Shown: one piece after another, positions 25,470-34,396 of the stretch
Numbering within the stretch: position 1 is the stretch's first letter
How the letters are laid out: each line of letters opens with the position of its first letter
Assembly: GCA_013112635.1 (NCBI GenBank)
Contig: JABFGF010000001.1
Span: 1,116,001-1,180,000 of the forward strand
Length of the DNA: 64,000 nucleotides
Reading direction: 5' to 3'
Origin: Calditrichota bacterium
Lineage (GTDB): Bacteria > Calditrichota > Calditrichia > Calditrichales > J004
Translations under genes and position numbers: made by a program
The notes under the pieces: generated by a model
The model's database searches: none
Told to the model about the DNA's origin: nothing
The model's input: the letters and a program-made list of their open reading frames with translations, nothing else

Positions 25470-26090
25470 TCAGGTAAGGTTCTCTTTCATAGCTTTTGCT
25501 ATTGCTTCACCTTTGGAGTGGACTTCCAGTTTGCGGTAAATATTTCGGATATGAAACTTAACTGTATTCAGGTCAACAAATAATTCATCGGCAATTTTTT
25601 TGTAACTGAAACCATCACACAAGTTTTTAAGAACATCTTTTTCCCGGGTCGTTAAATCACTGGTATGCGTCTCTTTTTTAAATGAGCCTACAACCATACG
25701 CGCAATGTCCATACTCATCGGGGCTCCACCATTAACGGCTTCTTTTATTGCTTCGATTAATTTTAACGGCGGCGTATTTTTTTTGAGATAACCCGAAGCA
25801 CCCGCACAGAGCGAATTGAATACATCAGCATTATCATCACTAACAGTTAGCATTATAATTTCTGTAGTAGGCATCTTTTGTTTAATAAGCTGTGTACATT
25901 CTATCCCGTTCATTCCAGGTAAATTGATATCCATAAGAATAACATCCGGCTTATCTTTCTCGATCAGTTTTTGGGCCGCTTCACAATTATAATATGTGCT
26001 TATACATTGTAAGCCTTCAGTTCCATTTAATAGAATGGCCAGGCTTTCGCGAATATCTTTATCATCTTCAACAATGGAAATTTTTATCAT
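25470..26090 (-). CDS. NarL/LuxR-family response regulator
   Basis: A 206-aa regulator. The N-terminal receiver has the phospho-acceptor Asp in DVILMDINLPGMNGIECT, acidic residues near the start (VEDDKD) and the conserved Lys in GYLKKNTPP. The C-terminal LuxR helix-turn-helix is LTTREKDVLKNLCDGFSYKKIADELFVDLNTVKFHIRNIYRKLEV. It lies 2 bp after the sensor kinase gene, so the two form a cognate two-component pair. Output is DNA binding; targets could be the adjacent secreted proteins, but this is a guess. Confidence 0.94.
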   Translation of the reverse strand: MIKISIVEDDKDIRESLAILLNGTEGLQCISTYYNCEAAQKLIEKDKPDVILMDINLPGMNGIECTQLIKQKMPTTEIIMLTVSDDNADVFNSLCAGASGYLKKNTPPLKLIEAIKEAVNGGAPMSMDIARMVVGSFKKETHTSDLTTREKDVLKNLCDGFSYKKIADELFVDLNTVKFHIRNIYRKLEVHSKGEAIAKAMKENLT

Positions 26091-26092
26091 AA

Positions 26093-29000
26093 TTATGCCG
26101 GTTTATTTGCTGTCATTTTTATTTTAGTGCCATTACCAATCTTAGAATCAATAGTTAGCTTTGCTCCAATTTTATGCGAGCGGTTAAGCATATTTCTTAA
26201 ACCATTTCCTTCAGAATTCTTACTAACATCAAAACCAACTCCATCATCCGATAATTCAATTTTCAATTCTTCATCATCAAATGAGATATTAAATGAAATA
26301 TTTTTACATTGTGCATATTTAAATGAGTTATGCAATGCTTCCTTACAAATGCGGATTAAATGCCTGCGCCATTCCATACTCAACTTAACCAAATCTGGAT
26401 TAGAAACATTATTATTCATTTCAAAATTTATTGTGCTTTCATCTAAAAGCTCATCGGCAAATTTTTTTATTCGGGTTATAAAATCAAACAATGTGTCTTT
26501 TTTAGGATCAAGCTGCCATATAAAGTCCCGCGTTTCGGTATAGAGGGTATTTGTGTTTTCACTAATCTTCGAAACATATTTAAGCACATTTTCCGGCAAT
26601 TCGGCATTTTCCTGTTTGATAAGCTCGCTGAATAAAGAGATGCGTGTAATTTTATTTCCCAGTTCATCATGAAAATCAGCAGCCATTTGGATTCGCAAAT
26701 CTTCTTCGAAAGCCTGGCGTTCCTGCGACAGTTTTTGTTGTTCAAATACAGCACGGTTGTGTGTCGTTTTAACCAAGTACCGTGCAGCTAAAAAAACAAT
26801 CCAACTAAGAAAAAAAACAAGCAATGTTATAAACCACCAGCTTAGGTACCATGGCGAAAGTATTATAAAAGGAAACCGGGCTGTACTACCAGTTCCAAGC
26901 GCAGTTTGTGTTTTAACCATAAATGAATATTTACCGGGGGCTAAATTTGTATATTCTTTTGCCGTCTCACTTTTAAACGCCGACCAATCCTCACTATAAC
27001 CTTCAAGTCGATACTGATAAAGGGGCTTATCAGAAAGGTTGTACACTGGCAGAGAAAACTCAAACCGAAGATTGTTCATGTTTGAGTTTAAAATTGGAGC
27101 TGTAAATTCCGAATGAAGTCCGCCTGCAAAAACCAATGAATCGTTATTTGCAAATACAGAACGTATGTAACAGGTTAAAGGTATTTCTGCTTCATTATCA
27201 AGCTGGCCACTAAAGCGGATCAGGCCTTCTGCCCCTCCAAACCAGCAAATGCTATCTTGCTCTACAAATATGGTTTGAATATTCAATTCAGGTAAGTTTA
27301 AAAAAGGTTTATCGATAAATTGATTTTTATCTTTATTACTGATAACGACAATTTTTCCTCCAAGATTGCACCATAGATTACCGTTTTCAGCTTCTGAACT
27401 TAAAACATGAGAACCTTCAGTTTGCTTCATTTTATTGAAGACAGGAAACTGCGGGTCTGCAGTAAATCTCTTGGATGATTCATCAAATTTCAAAATCCCG
27501 GCTGTGGTATTAAAGCGAACTCCAAATTGTGTTTGTTTAACCAGGTTTAAGCGATTTGAAGGCAAGCCATTTTCAGACGTATAATATTGAATATTCAATT
27601 TTTCACCTGATTGAAGAGACTTGTTAAAATTAGTTATCCTGGCAATCCCCTGGTATGAGCTGCCAATCCAAATATTTTGTTGAGCATCTTCAGCAATTGT
27701 ACGCCCTTCAATGTTTGTCATTTGTTCTACAATTTCATCGTGCCACAATCCATCTGGTTGCTTTAAGACTGAATATATGCCTGAATCAAGCCCGATAAAA
27801 AACCTGTTTGGATTGGATACTGATTGAACAATTGTCCAGGCACTATATTTATTTACAAGCCTTATCTCGTTCCGGTTATTAATTTCATAGATACCACTAT
27901 TTGAACAAGCCAGCAGTAAATCGTTTGTTACAGTTAAATACCAGCATTGCGTGTTAATCTCATCAAACCGAATAAAACGGGTATTTTTAAATGCTGATGA
28001 TTTTTTTTGCAAATAAAACAATCCAGTACCCGTAGAAACATAAAGTCTTCCATTGAATCGCTTTACATCATGTATACTGCCATCCAAACCAAACTCTTCT
28101 CCATAAAAACTAAAAGGAGATGCATAATCGAGGCGGACAATTCCTTTATTCAGGCAAAACCAAATACTTCCCGCCCTATCTTGATATGCTGCCCAAATTG
28201 TATTGCTTTTCAGACCATTGGATTTATCATATTTAAAAAGAACCTTACCATTCTTATTTATAATCAGCGCTCCACCTTTTCGTGAGATTAGCAGAATATT
28301 TTCATCGTTTAAAACAAGTGTGCTATAAAGCTGATTTTTTTTTGCCCACTCATCAGCATCAGTTTTAAAAGGTCTGGATTCACCATCATCATATAAAAAG
28401 AAGCCACTTTCTCGGGTGGCAATTATTGTTGATTTTTTAGACAAAAGAATACCGGAAAACAAATCATTTTTATAAAACTCACCTCCGTGTAATTTTTGAA
28501 GAGAATCATTTGAGATTGAAAACAAACCTTTACCAATAACCAAAGTAAAAAGATCATTCCCGGCATTATAAAAGGTGTGTAACCGTTCTTTACTGTAAAT
28601 ATGCTTTATTTTCTGGTGTTCATTTTTAACCTGATTTAATGGAATATAAAAAAGATAATTTCTGCTAATAAAATATACTGTTTGCTGACTTACAGCTATT
28701 TTCCATACATCAGAAAATTGAATATCTAAAGCATTAATCTGCTTAATTAGTGAGTGATAAATTAATTCCCCACTATCATCAAGTTTTAAATATCCGAATT
28801 CATTTTGTGCCCCAACCAGAATTGTCCCATCTTTCGTAATAAATAAAGAGCGTACAATACTTTCATTATCAACCTTAATTTTTCGCCAGGTAACGCCATC
28901 ATATTGCAGAATAAAACCATCTGTATTTCCAAAATACATAAATCCATTACTATCTTGAACCACCGCCCAGTTTTGGCTATTTCCATCGTAAGACTTGGGA

Positions 29001-29113
29001 GAAAAGTACTCCATATCTTTTCGTCCAACCTCTAAATGTACGGGGTTTAGCTGAGCAAAAAGTGCAGAAAAATTGATAAAAACAAGCAGTTTAATCCAAA
29101 AAATAGTTTTCAT
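26093..29113 (-). CDS. Two-component propeller sensor histidine kinase (HisKA_3 type)
   Basis: A 1006-aa sensor of the one-spanning propeller class. It has a signal peptide (1-20), an exported region of about 14 Reg_prop-type blades (for example YDGNSQNWAVVQDSNGFMYFGNTDG and SNTIWAAYQDRAGSIWFCLNKGIVRLD), a Y_Y_Y domain (PLYQYRLEGYSEDWSAF ... LAPGKYSFMVKTQ), a transmembrane helix (about 768-790) and a coiled coil. The HisKA_3 motif MAADFHDELGNKITRISLF with the phospho-His and a HATPase (DDGVGFDVSKNSEGNGLRNML) follow. Such sensors commonly detect extracellular polymers or sugars in Bacteroidota-like bacteria. The partner regulator follows directly. Confidence 0.93.
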   Translation of the reverse strand: MKTIFWIKLLVFINFSALFAQLNPVHLEVGRKDMEYFSPKSYDGNSQNWAVVQDSNGFMYFGNTDGFILQYDGVTWRKIKVDNESIVRSLFITKDGTILVGAQNEFGYLKLDDSGELIYHSLIKQINALDIQFSDVWKIAVSQQTVYFISRNYLFYIPLNQVKNEHQKIKHIYSKERLHTFYNAGNDLFTLVIGKGLFSISNDSLQKLHGGEFYKNDLFSGILLSKKSTIIATRESGFFLYDDGESRPFKTDADEWAKKNQLYSTLVLNDENILLISRKGGALIINKNGKVLFKYDKSNGLKSNTIWAAYQDRAGSIWFCLNKGIVRLDYASPFSFYGEEFGLDGSIHDVKRFNGRLYVSTGTGLFYLQKKSSAFKNTRFIRFDEINTQCWYLTVTNDLLLACSNSGIYEINNRNEIRLVNKYSAWTIVQSVSNPNRFFIGLDSGIYSVLKQPDGLWHDEIVEQMTNIEGRTIAEDAQQNIWIGSSYQGIARITNFNKSLQSGEKLNIQYYTSENGLPSNRLNLVKQTQFGVRFNTTAGILKFDESSKRFTADPQFPVFNKMKQTEGSHVLSSEAENGNLWCNLGGKIVVISNKDKNQFIDKPFLNLPELNIQTIFVEQDSICWFGGAEGLIRFSGQLDNEAEIPLTCYIRSVFANNDSLVFAGGLHSEFTAPILNSNMNNLRFEFSLPVYNLSDKPLYQYRLEGYSEDWSAFKSETAKEYTNLAPGKYSFMVKTQTALGTGSTARFPFIILSPWYLSWWFITLLVFFLSWIVFLAARYLVKTTHNRAVFEQQKLSQERQAFEEDLRIQMAADFHDELGNKITRISLFSELIKQENAELPENVLKYVSKISENTNTLYTETRDFIWQLDPKKDTLFDFITRIKKFADELLDESTINFEMNNNVSNPDLVKLSMEWRRHLIRICKEALHNSFKYAQCKNISFNISFDDEELKIELSDDGVGFDVSKNSEGNGLRNMLNRSHKIGAKLTIDSKIGNGTKIKMTANKPA

Positions 29114-29310
29114 TCCGGGGTATCTAAAGTTATCAGTATATCACTAAGTTTACTTGAAACTACAAATGCAAAATAACAAATCACAAATATATTATTATTG
29201 CATTATTTTTACATTCTTTATAGCAAGGGGCAAAAAAACAATAATTAATCTACAATTCTAATCTTTTGTTTATTAATTACGATTGGTATTTAACCCAGCA
29301 AGGAGTATTA

Positions 29311-30048
29311 ATGTACTTTTCCGAAGTTAACAATGACAATCTTGTTAATATCCAAAGTAGCATTATTAATGAGATTGAACAGATTAAAGTGTTTGAAAAT
29401 GCGGCTCAAAAATACATGTCCATTTTATATGAAAACTTTTCTGAGTCCATTGCACTTTGCAGGTTATTTGCCACCGTCCCCTTTAAAAGCCTCCCTGCTT
29501 CCTCCAAAGAATTTGTTAGCAACTTATTAAAAAGTAGAAAGTTGTTTTCATCATTAAAAAATGACACCCCTATTTTGACCCTTTTAGGAAGCAGGGGAAT
29601 TGAAGAAAAATGGAATGATATTCGACAATCAAAAGGACATATTGGAATTCCACTAATATCATCTGGATTTATTTCAGAAATCCCGATGGTGTCTCGCTTG
29701 TTAAAGGAACTTGGCCTTGATTTAAGGTGGATTGATTCCCGTGATACAGATATTGTTATTAAAACAATAGGCCGCAGCAGTGGCGTTTTTTATGTAAAAG
29801 ATGCAGCTAAAGATATGGACAGTGAAGGCCGGAAAATAATTACTTCACAAGACTTTGTTTCACAGTATAATATTAAAACCGTTTTTGGGTTTGGTGGTGG
29901 TTATCTTGGTTCCGATATGATGTTTACAGTTATCGCATTTTGCTCTGAGCAAGTGAGTCCGGATAACGTCAGAAAATTTCTTGTTCAGGCAAATAAATTT
30001 AAAACAGCAACCCTATCTATTGTTGATTCAGAAAAAATATTTATATGA
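29311..30048 (+). CDS. Cytoplasmic sensor-domain protein preceding a hybrid kinase
   Basis: The start at 29311 (MYFSEVNNDN) has AGGAG ten bases upstream, giving 245 aa. No signal peptide or membrane segment. The central and C-terminal parts contain KTVFGFGGGYLGSDMMFTVIAFCSE and KFLVQANKFKTATLSI, a layout like small PAS/GAF-like sensor domains that end with a K-T-A-T helix. I cannot name the family with certainty. It overlaps the hybrid kinase start by 4 bp (ATGA), so it probably senses a signal and passes it to that kinase. Confidence 0.65.
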   Translation: MYFSEVNNDNLVNIQSSIINEIEQIKVFENAAQKYMSILYENFSESIALCRLFATVPFKSLPASSKEFVSNLLKSRKLFSSLKNDTPILTLLGSRGIEEKWNDIRQSKGHIGIPLISSGFISEIPMVSRLLKELGLDLRWIDSRDTDIVIKTIGRSSGVFYVKDAAKDMDSEGRKIITSQDFVSQYNIKTVFGFGGGYLGSDMMFTVIAFCSEQVSPDNVRKFLVQANKFKTATLSIVDSEKIFI

Positions 30049-31529
30049 TGAATAATCAGTTCTCCTTAAATATTCTTCTAAAGAATGTTCTTAAAAAGGG
30101 GCCTTTCCCAGATAAAGATGAGCTTTATGATATTCCACCAGAAAGTGTGGAATTACTTCATAAAATTTGGGCAGAGCTATCCCAGGTTCAAAACCTGAAA
30201 GATGAAATATTTTGGACTAACCAGGAAATTGAATCACGTAATGAAGAATTACAAGCATATGCAACATTGTTGGATAAAAGAAAAAATGAAGTAATAAATC
30301 AAAAAAAGCAGCTCAATGAGGCTTCAAAAAACCTAAAAAAAGAAAAAAGTGTCCGCAAACAAGCACAGGCATTAGCTGCCGCCAAAAGCTCATTTCTTCA
30401 AACAATGAGTCATGAAATTAGAACACCCATGAATGGTGTTTTAGGAATGACCGATCTGCTTATGGACACTCACCTATCAAAAGAACAACATGAGTATGTG
30501 GATACAATTAAAACATCTGGTGAAATTCTTTTAACTGTCATTAATGATATTTTAGACTATTCAAAAATAGATGCTGGAAAACTCAATCTGGAGAAAAGAC
30601 CTGTCCATATTGGTAATTTTATAGATAGTACGGTAAAACTTTTTACCACAAGATTGAATGAATCAAAAACAAAATTAACGTACAAAATAGATAAAGCACT
30701 ACCAGCATACATTTTAGGCGACATAATTCGACTAAGGCAAATAGTTTCAAATATATTAAATAATGCAATAAAATTTACCAATGAAGGTTTGATTGACCTG
30801 CAAGTTGTTCTTGAAAGGATTGACCAAGATAACAATCTTTTCATAAAATTTATTATTAAGGATAGTGGCATAGGAATAGCGAAAAACAAACTAAAATTTC
30901 TCTTCAAAAATTTTTCGCAGATTGATTCATCAACTACACGAAAGTATGGCGGAACTGGCCTTGGGCTGGCAATTTGTAAAAAATTAGTATCTTTGATGAA
31001 TGGCGATATTGGTGTTGAAAGTACCTTAGGAAAAGGCAGCACTTTTCATTTTACAATACCAACAGAGAAAGTTTTAGAACAAGATATTGACCTCAGTGAT
31101 GAAGAAACAAATTTAAGTATCAGCCATGATTTTGCGAAACAATATCCGTTAAAAATTATGATTGTTGAAGACAACTATATTAACCAGAAACTGGCTCAAA
31201 AATTTTTACAAAAACTTGGTTATGAGGATATTCAGTTAGCAAATGATGGCCGGGAAGCAATAAAAAAAGTTAAATCTGAAAAAATTGAGTTTGTTTTTAT
31301 GGACTGCATGATGCCCGGAGTTGATGGTTTTGAAGCGACATCCACAATAAGACAAATGGAAGATAATAAAAACTCAATTGCCATTATTGCGCTAACCGCT
31401 AGTGTTTTACCGGAAAATGAATCACGATGTTATAATGCAGGAATGAATGATTATATAACAAAACCACTGAAGATAGAAGAAATTATTAGAACAATTAAGA
31501 AATACGCTGATGTTCCTCTCCCAGCTTAA
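30045..31529 (+). CDS. Hybrid sensor histidine kinase with receiver domain
   Basis: A 494-aa soluble kinase. Residues 45-115 form a coiled coil. The HisKA domain (SSFLQTMSHEIRTPMNGVLGM, phospho-His near 130) and HATPase (DSGIGIAKNKLKFLF, YGGTGLGLAICKKLVSLMNG) follow. A C-terminal receiver has the Asp in VFMDCMMPGVDGFEAT and Lys in DYITKPLK. It has no sensor domain of its own, so input likely comes from the preceding overlapping gene. A phosphotransfer protein or separate regulator would be needed for output, and candidates lie in the cluster at 33-42 kb. The stop is 9 bp from the convergent ArsA-like gene. Confidence 0.92.
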   Translation: MMNNQFSLNILLKNVLKKGPFPDKDELYDIPPESVELLHKIWAELSQVQNLKDEIFWTNQEIESRNEELQAYATLLDKRKNEVINQKKQLNEASKNLKKEKSVRKQAQALAAAKSSFLQTMSHEIRTPMNGVLGMTDLLMDTHLSKEQHEYVDTIKTSGEILLTVINDILDYSKIDAGKLNLEKRPVHIGNFIDSTVKLFTTRLNESKTKLTYKIDKALPAYILGDIIRLRQIVSNILNNAIKFTNEGLIDLQVVLERIDQDNNLFIKFIIKDSGIGIAKNKLKFLFKNFSQIDSSTTRKYGGTGLGLAICKKLVSLMNGDIGVESTLGKGSTFHFTIPTEKVLEQDIDLSDEETNLSISHDFAKQYPLKIMIVEDNYINQKLAQKFLQKLGYEDIQLANDGREAIKKVKSEKIEFVFMDCMMPGVDGFEATSTIRQMEDNKNSIAIIALTASVLPENESRCYNAGMNDYITKPLKIEEIIRTIKKYADVPLPA

Positions 31530-31538
31530 AAACTGGAA

Positions 31539-32417
31539 TTAGATCTCCAACTTTTGCATTAAAGATAAAAAATCTATTTTCTTTAAACTCTTTAAAAGAT
31601 TCTCAAACCCCACCCCCGATTTTAACTTTGGAATATTCAGAATAAAACTCATTCCCTTAATTACATTACTTCGGTTAAGAATTGGCAAAGTTTGTGGCAT
31701 ATTAACTGAAGATAATTTTTGAATTATCCTTTCGCCTTCAGCTGCAGATAACTTGTCTGGATTTTGAACTAAAAGTGGGAAGGTTATTTTTTCGTTTTGG
31801 AATAAACTATTTATTTCATTCCAAAAGAGTATCTGATTTTCAATGTTTTCAATTACCCTGTCACGTTCAATAGATTTATTTCCTAAACTCAGCGTGCTTA
31901 TTATTTTCTGTTTTTTTGATATTTCCCTTCGGATTTTCATCAAATTTCCAAGCCAAAAAAGAGATATTTGGGGTAATGCAAAAAACTTCAAAGCTAAGGC
32001 CGTTGGAGGCATATCAAAAATTAGAAAATCATGCTTAGAATATTTTTTTACAATTGTATTAAAAGCCATAAGTAATGCGTATTCTTCAATCCCGGGAGCA
32101 TGCTGCATTACAGAAAAATGTTTATCCAAACTAAAAGCAGTTAGATAAGAATATGCTTTTGAAAACTGTTGTTCGGAATCTTTCAGGTATTTCCTAATCC
32201 ATTTATCCTGGTCAATTTCAATTACTTTTAGTCCTGTTTTAATTTCAGTAGCAATATCAGAAAATGGTGTCTCAAAAATATCTGAAAGGTTATGGGCCGG
32301 ATCAATTGATATTAAAACTACTTTGTATTTTTTTTCGGCCAGGTAAACAGATGTAAGGGACGAGGCTGTAGATTTTCCAACTCCGCCTTTCCCCAAAAAA
32401 AATAAAAGTTTTTGCAT
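31539..32417 (-). CDS. ArsA/Get3-like ATPase
   Basis: A 292-aa P-loop NTPase of the SIMIBI class. The deviant Walker A motif is FLGKGGVGKSTASSL (residues 7-21). It has a switch-like SIDPAHNLSDIF, and DHDFLIFDMPPTA is the Walker B/DxxG region. It is a single half-size domain, as in Get3-like bacterial proteins that dimerise. Role unknown: arsenite pump ATPases need ArsB, which is absent, so client protein targeting or a pili-like role is equally possible. It follows a small 88-aa gene by one base, and the pair is probably one unit. Confidence 0.85.
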   Translation of the reverse strand: MQKLLFFLGKGGVGKSTASSLTSVYLAEKKYKVVLISIDPAHNLSDIFETPFSDIATEIKTGLKVIEIDQDKWIRKYLKDSEQQFSKAYSYLTAFSLDKHFSVMQHAPGIEEYALLMAFNTIVKKYSKHDFLIFDMPPTALALKFFALPQISLFWLGNLMKIRREISKKQKIISTLSLGNKSIERDRVIENIENQILFWNEINSLFQNEKITFPLLVQNPDKLSAAEGERIIQKLSSVNMPQTLPILNRSNVIKGMSFILNIPKLKSGVGFENLLKSLKKIDFLSLMQKLEI

Positions 32418-32418
32418 A

Positions 32419-32685
32419 TCAAATTACATCCAATTTTGAAAACTGATCAGAAAGTGGATTATGAGCTGTATTTGTTTTACTTAGCATTATAGTAAACTCT
32501 TCCTTCATATCTGGAATTAGTTCAAATGCAATTGAAAGAGGTATTGAAGGTATTCCGATAAATGTACCCATCGTAGTCAAGGCAAAAATATGTTTAAGTT
32601 CTTGTATCTCCCACTCAAGATCATCAATTGCCTTTTGACGCTGGATCTTATCAATATCTTTGAAGAATTTGAATATTTTTTTCAT
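32419..32685 (-). CDS. Small protein paired with the ArsA-like ATPase
   Basis: An 88-aa protein: a basic, helical N-terminus (KKIFKFFKDIDKIQRQKAIDDLEWEIQELKHIFALT), then a hydrophobic glycine/proline-rich stretch (MGTFIGIPSIPLSIAFELIPDM, about 40-61) that could sit in the membrane, and a polar tail. No family recognised. The single-base gap to the ATPase suggests a partner or client. It is the first gene of the unit. Confidence 0.6.
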   Translation of the reverse strand: MKKIFKFFKDIDKIQRQKAIDDLEWEIQELKHIFALTTMGTFIGIPSIPLSIAFELIPDMKEEFTIMLSKTNTAHNPLSDQFSKLDVI

Positions 32686-32990
32686 ATCACTCCATTAACA
32701 CATTTTCCAAAAAAATATAACAATATAATTAGAATACAAAATCAGATGTTTTGAGGATTGTTAGGAAATACATTATTTATGTATTAACAAGAAAACACCG
32801 CACGCAGCTACATTAGCCCAAATTCTTATCCAAATAATAAATAATGATTGCATTCTGGATTTACTTTTTTTATATTTTTGCCGTACATTTAAATCGTTAT
32901 AAAAGTATTGTAAATAAGCATAGTTATTTCTGTCTAACTCCCCCAGGGCAGGCTTAATACATTAATTTCAATTTTTTTTGGAGATCCCCG

Positions 32991-33050
32991 ATGCGTTTAC
33001 ATACTTTCCTCTTTTTCCTTATTATTTTGGTTAAAATATCGTGGGATTAG
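32991..33050 (+). CDS. Tiny hydrophobic peptide gene (19 aa)
   Basis: A 20-codon frame reads MRLHTFLFFLIILVKISWD then stop. It has GGAG 7 nt upstream in a T-rich stretch, and the strong hairpin ends its transcript 20-60 nt later. The peptide is a single short transmembrane-like segment. Short hydrophobic peptides with a stable 3' hairpin resemble type I toxins or leader peptides. No antisense RNA or downstream plus-strand gene supports either reading. Function unknown. Confidence 0.45.
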   Translation: MRLHTFLFFLIILVKISWD

Positions 33051-33068
33051 TTACCAGAAAGAATGGAT

Positions 33069-33111
33069 CAATCAAATATCCCGGTAGCAGCTTTGCTATC
33101 GGGATTGATTG
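33069..33111 (+). terminator. Long hairpin terminator after the 19-aa peptide
   Basis: ATCCCGGTAGCA pairs with TGCTATCGGGAT over 12 bp with a 4-base loop. It is extended by CAATCA/TGATTG (6 bp) beyond a 3-nt bulge and followed by TTTCTAG. Very stable. It probably terminates the peptide transcript and could also protect it. Confidence 0.7.
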
Positions 33112-33214
33112 TTTCTAGTATATTGAAGGTTGCAGCTATAACGCCATCTCAACTTTTATAATAAGGTAGCCAACAAACTCTCGTCTGCTTTACTTTTGGG
33201 GACAACCTATAAAC

Positions 33215-34396
33215 TTAGTTTAAAAATTCATACATGTTAATCGAGCTGTTCAAAATTAAAGGAATTGAATCAGAAAAAGTATTAACTAATTCTTCAAACT
33301 CTGAGGGAATATCTGATTGGTTGGATAATATTGTGAGGTACCATATTTCATCATTAATCTTATGAAGTTTCATAACTGCTAAATTGGGAAGTTCTGCTTG
33401 GAATGAAGTGCCCGCTCCGTTATTTAAAGCAGCCATGCCTAATCTGTATTTTTCCAAAATGGAATCGCCAATTCGGTATAAAACCTCATTATATTTTGGA
33501 TTTTTTAATTGCGCATAAAAGTCAAAGCTTCTATCACAAAATGCATTCATTATAAAACTATTATCAAAATATTGGGGAACATGTGCCAACAACTCTCTTA
33601 ACCGTTGTTGTTTCTCTGCGGAAGCTATTTGAAATTTTATTGGTTTTGCAGAAACTGATTTTGTTTTTTTTATTTGATTCGACTGCAAGTAACTGTAAAG
33701 TGTTTCCATCGAGTCCGAACGTAAATTTTTATAATCAGGAAATGGAGCATCGCTGTACCGGCTCTCAAAACAATTCCATTCCAATAATTCATTTAATGCT
33801 TTGAACCCTTCTAAAATTAATTCACCTTTTTCAACAGTCACATATTTTATTATTTTGTTTTCAATAAAAACTTCAGCACTATCGCCCGTTTCATCATTTA
33901 GTAAACAAATAGCAGCTTTACCCTTAATAATTGCCAAGGTAAGTAGTAAGCATGCAGGATTGATGTTACGCATTTCAAACTTTGAAACTCTTACAATTTC
34001 TGCAATTTTTTTAATGATTGCTTTCTGTGTAAAAGGTTTTTTAATAAACTGAATATTACATAAGTCATTGGCTAAAAATGTTTGCTCATCAAATGAGTCC
34101 ATTAAAAAAAGAACTTTAGAATGTGGATAAATCCTGGCAAGATCATGAAATACTTTGGGGAAGTTTATCAGAGAAAGATTTTCATCTAAAACAACAATAT
34201 CAAAAGCTGTTTGAGAAAGCTTTTTTAAAAACTGCTGTCCATTATTGGTAAAGCCTAATTCAACCTGCCCTTTATCAGTTTGTAATTCAAACAACTCAGA
34301 CAACATTGTTAACACCTGTTCATCTTGATGGGCAAATAATATCCGTATGGGTTTTGTAAGATTACCTGTTTTCTGTTCATTTAGTTTTGTAAGCAT
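33215..34396 (-). CDS. Receiver-PATAN (DUF4388) protein with C-terminal roadblock-like domain
   Basis: A 393-aa protein. The N-terminal receiver-like domain (15-135) has the Asp in DIVVLDENLSL and a Lys in FIKKPFTQK. A PATAN/DUF4388-type domain (about 145-235) shows KGKAAICLLNDETGDSAEVFIENKIIKYVTVEKGELILEGFKALNELLEWNCFE. The last 120 residues may be a roadblock/LC7-type domain, as in MglB-like GTPase regulators (tentative). It overlaps the upstream REC-REC-PATAN gene by one base at TAATG, so they are cotranscribed and governed by RNA element A. Likely a non-DNA-binding signalling adaptor. Confidence 0.75.
   Translation of the reverse strand: MLTKLNEQKTGNLTKPIRILFAHQDEQVLTMLSELFELQTDKGQVELGFTNNGQQFLKKLSQTAFDIVVLDENLSLINFPKVFHDLARIYPHSKVLFLMDSFDEQTFLANDLCNIQFIKKPFTQKAIIKKIAEIVRVSKFEMRNINPACLLLTLAIIKGKAAICLLNDETGDSAEVFIENKIIKYVTVEKGELILEGFKALNELLEWNCFESRYSDAPFPDYKNLRSDSMETLYSYLQSNQIKKTKSVSAKPIKFQIASAEKQQRLRELLAHVPQYFDNSFIMNAFCDRSFDFYAQLKNPKYNEVLYRIGDSILEKYRLGMAALNNGAGTSFQAELPNLAVMKLHKINDEIWYLTILSNQSDIPSEFEELVNTFSDSIPLILNSSINMYEFLN

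Larger units (their letters stand above)
32686..33214. other. Intergenic region with a peptide-and-hairpin transcript
   Basis: A 529-bp gap between the ArsA unit and the receiver-PATAN gene, both on the minus strand. Its main content is the plus-strand short ORF at 32991 and the hairpin at 33069. The rest is AT-rich with no ORF of note. A small ATACAT...ATGTAT repeat occurs near 32770. Confidence 0.5.
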
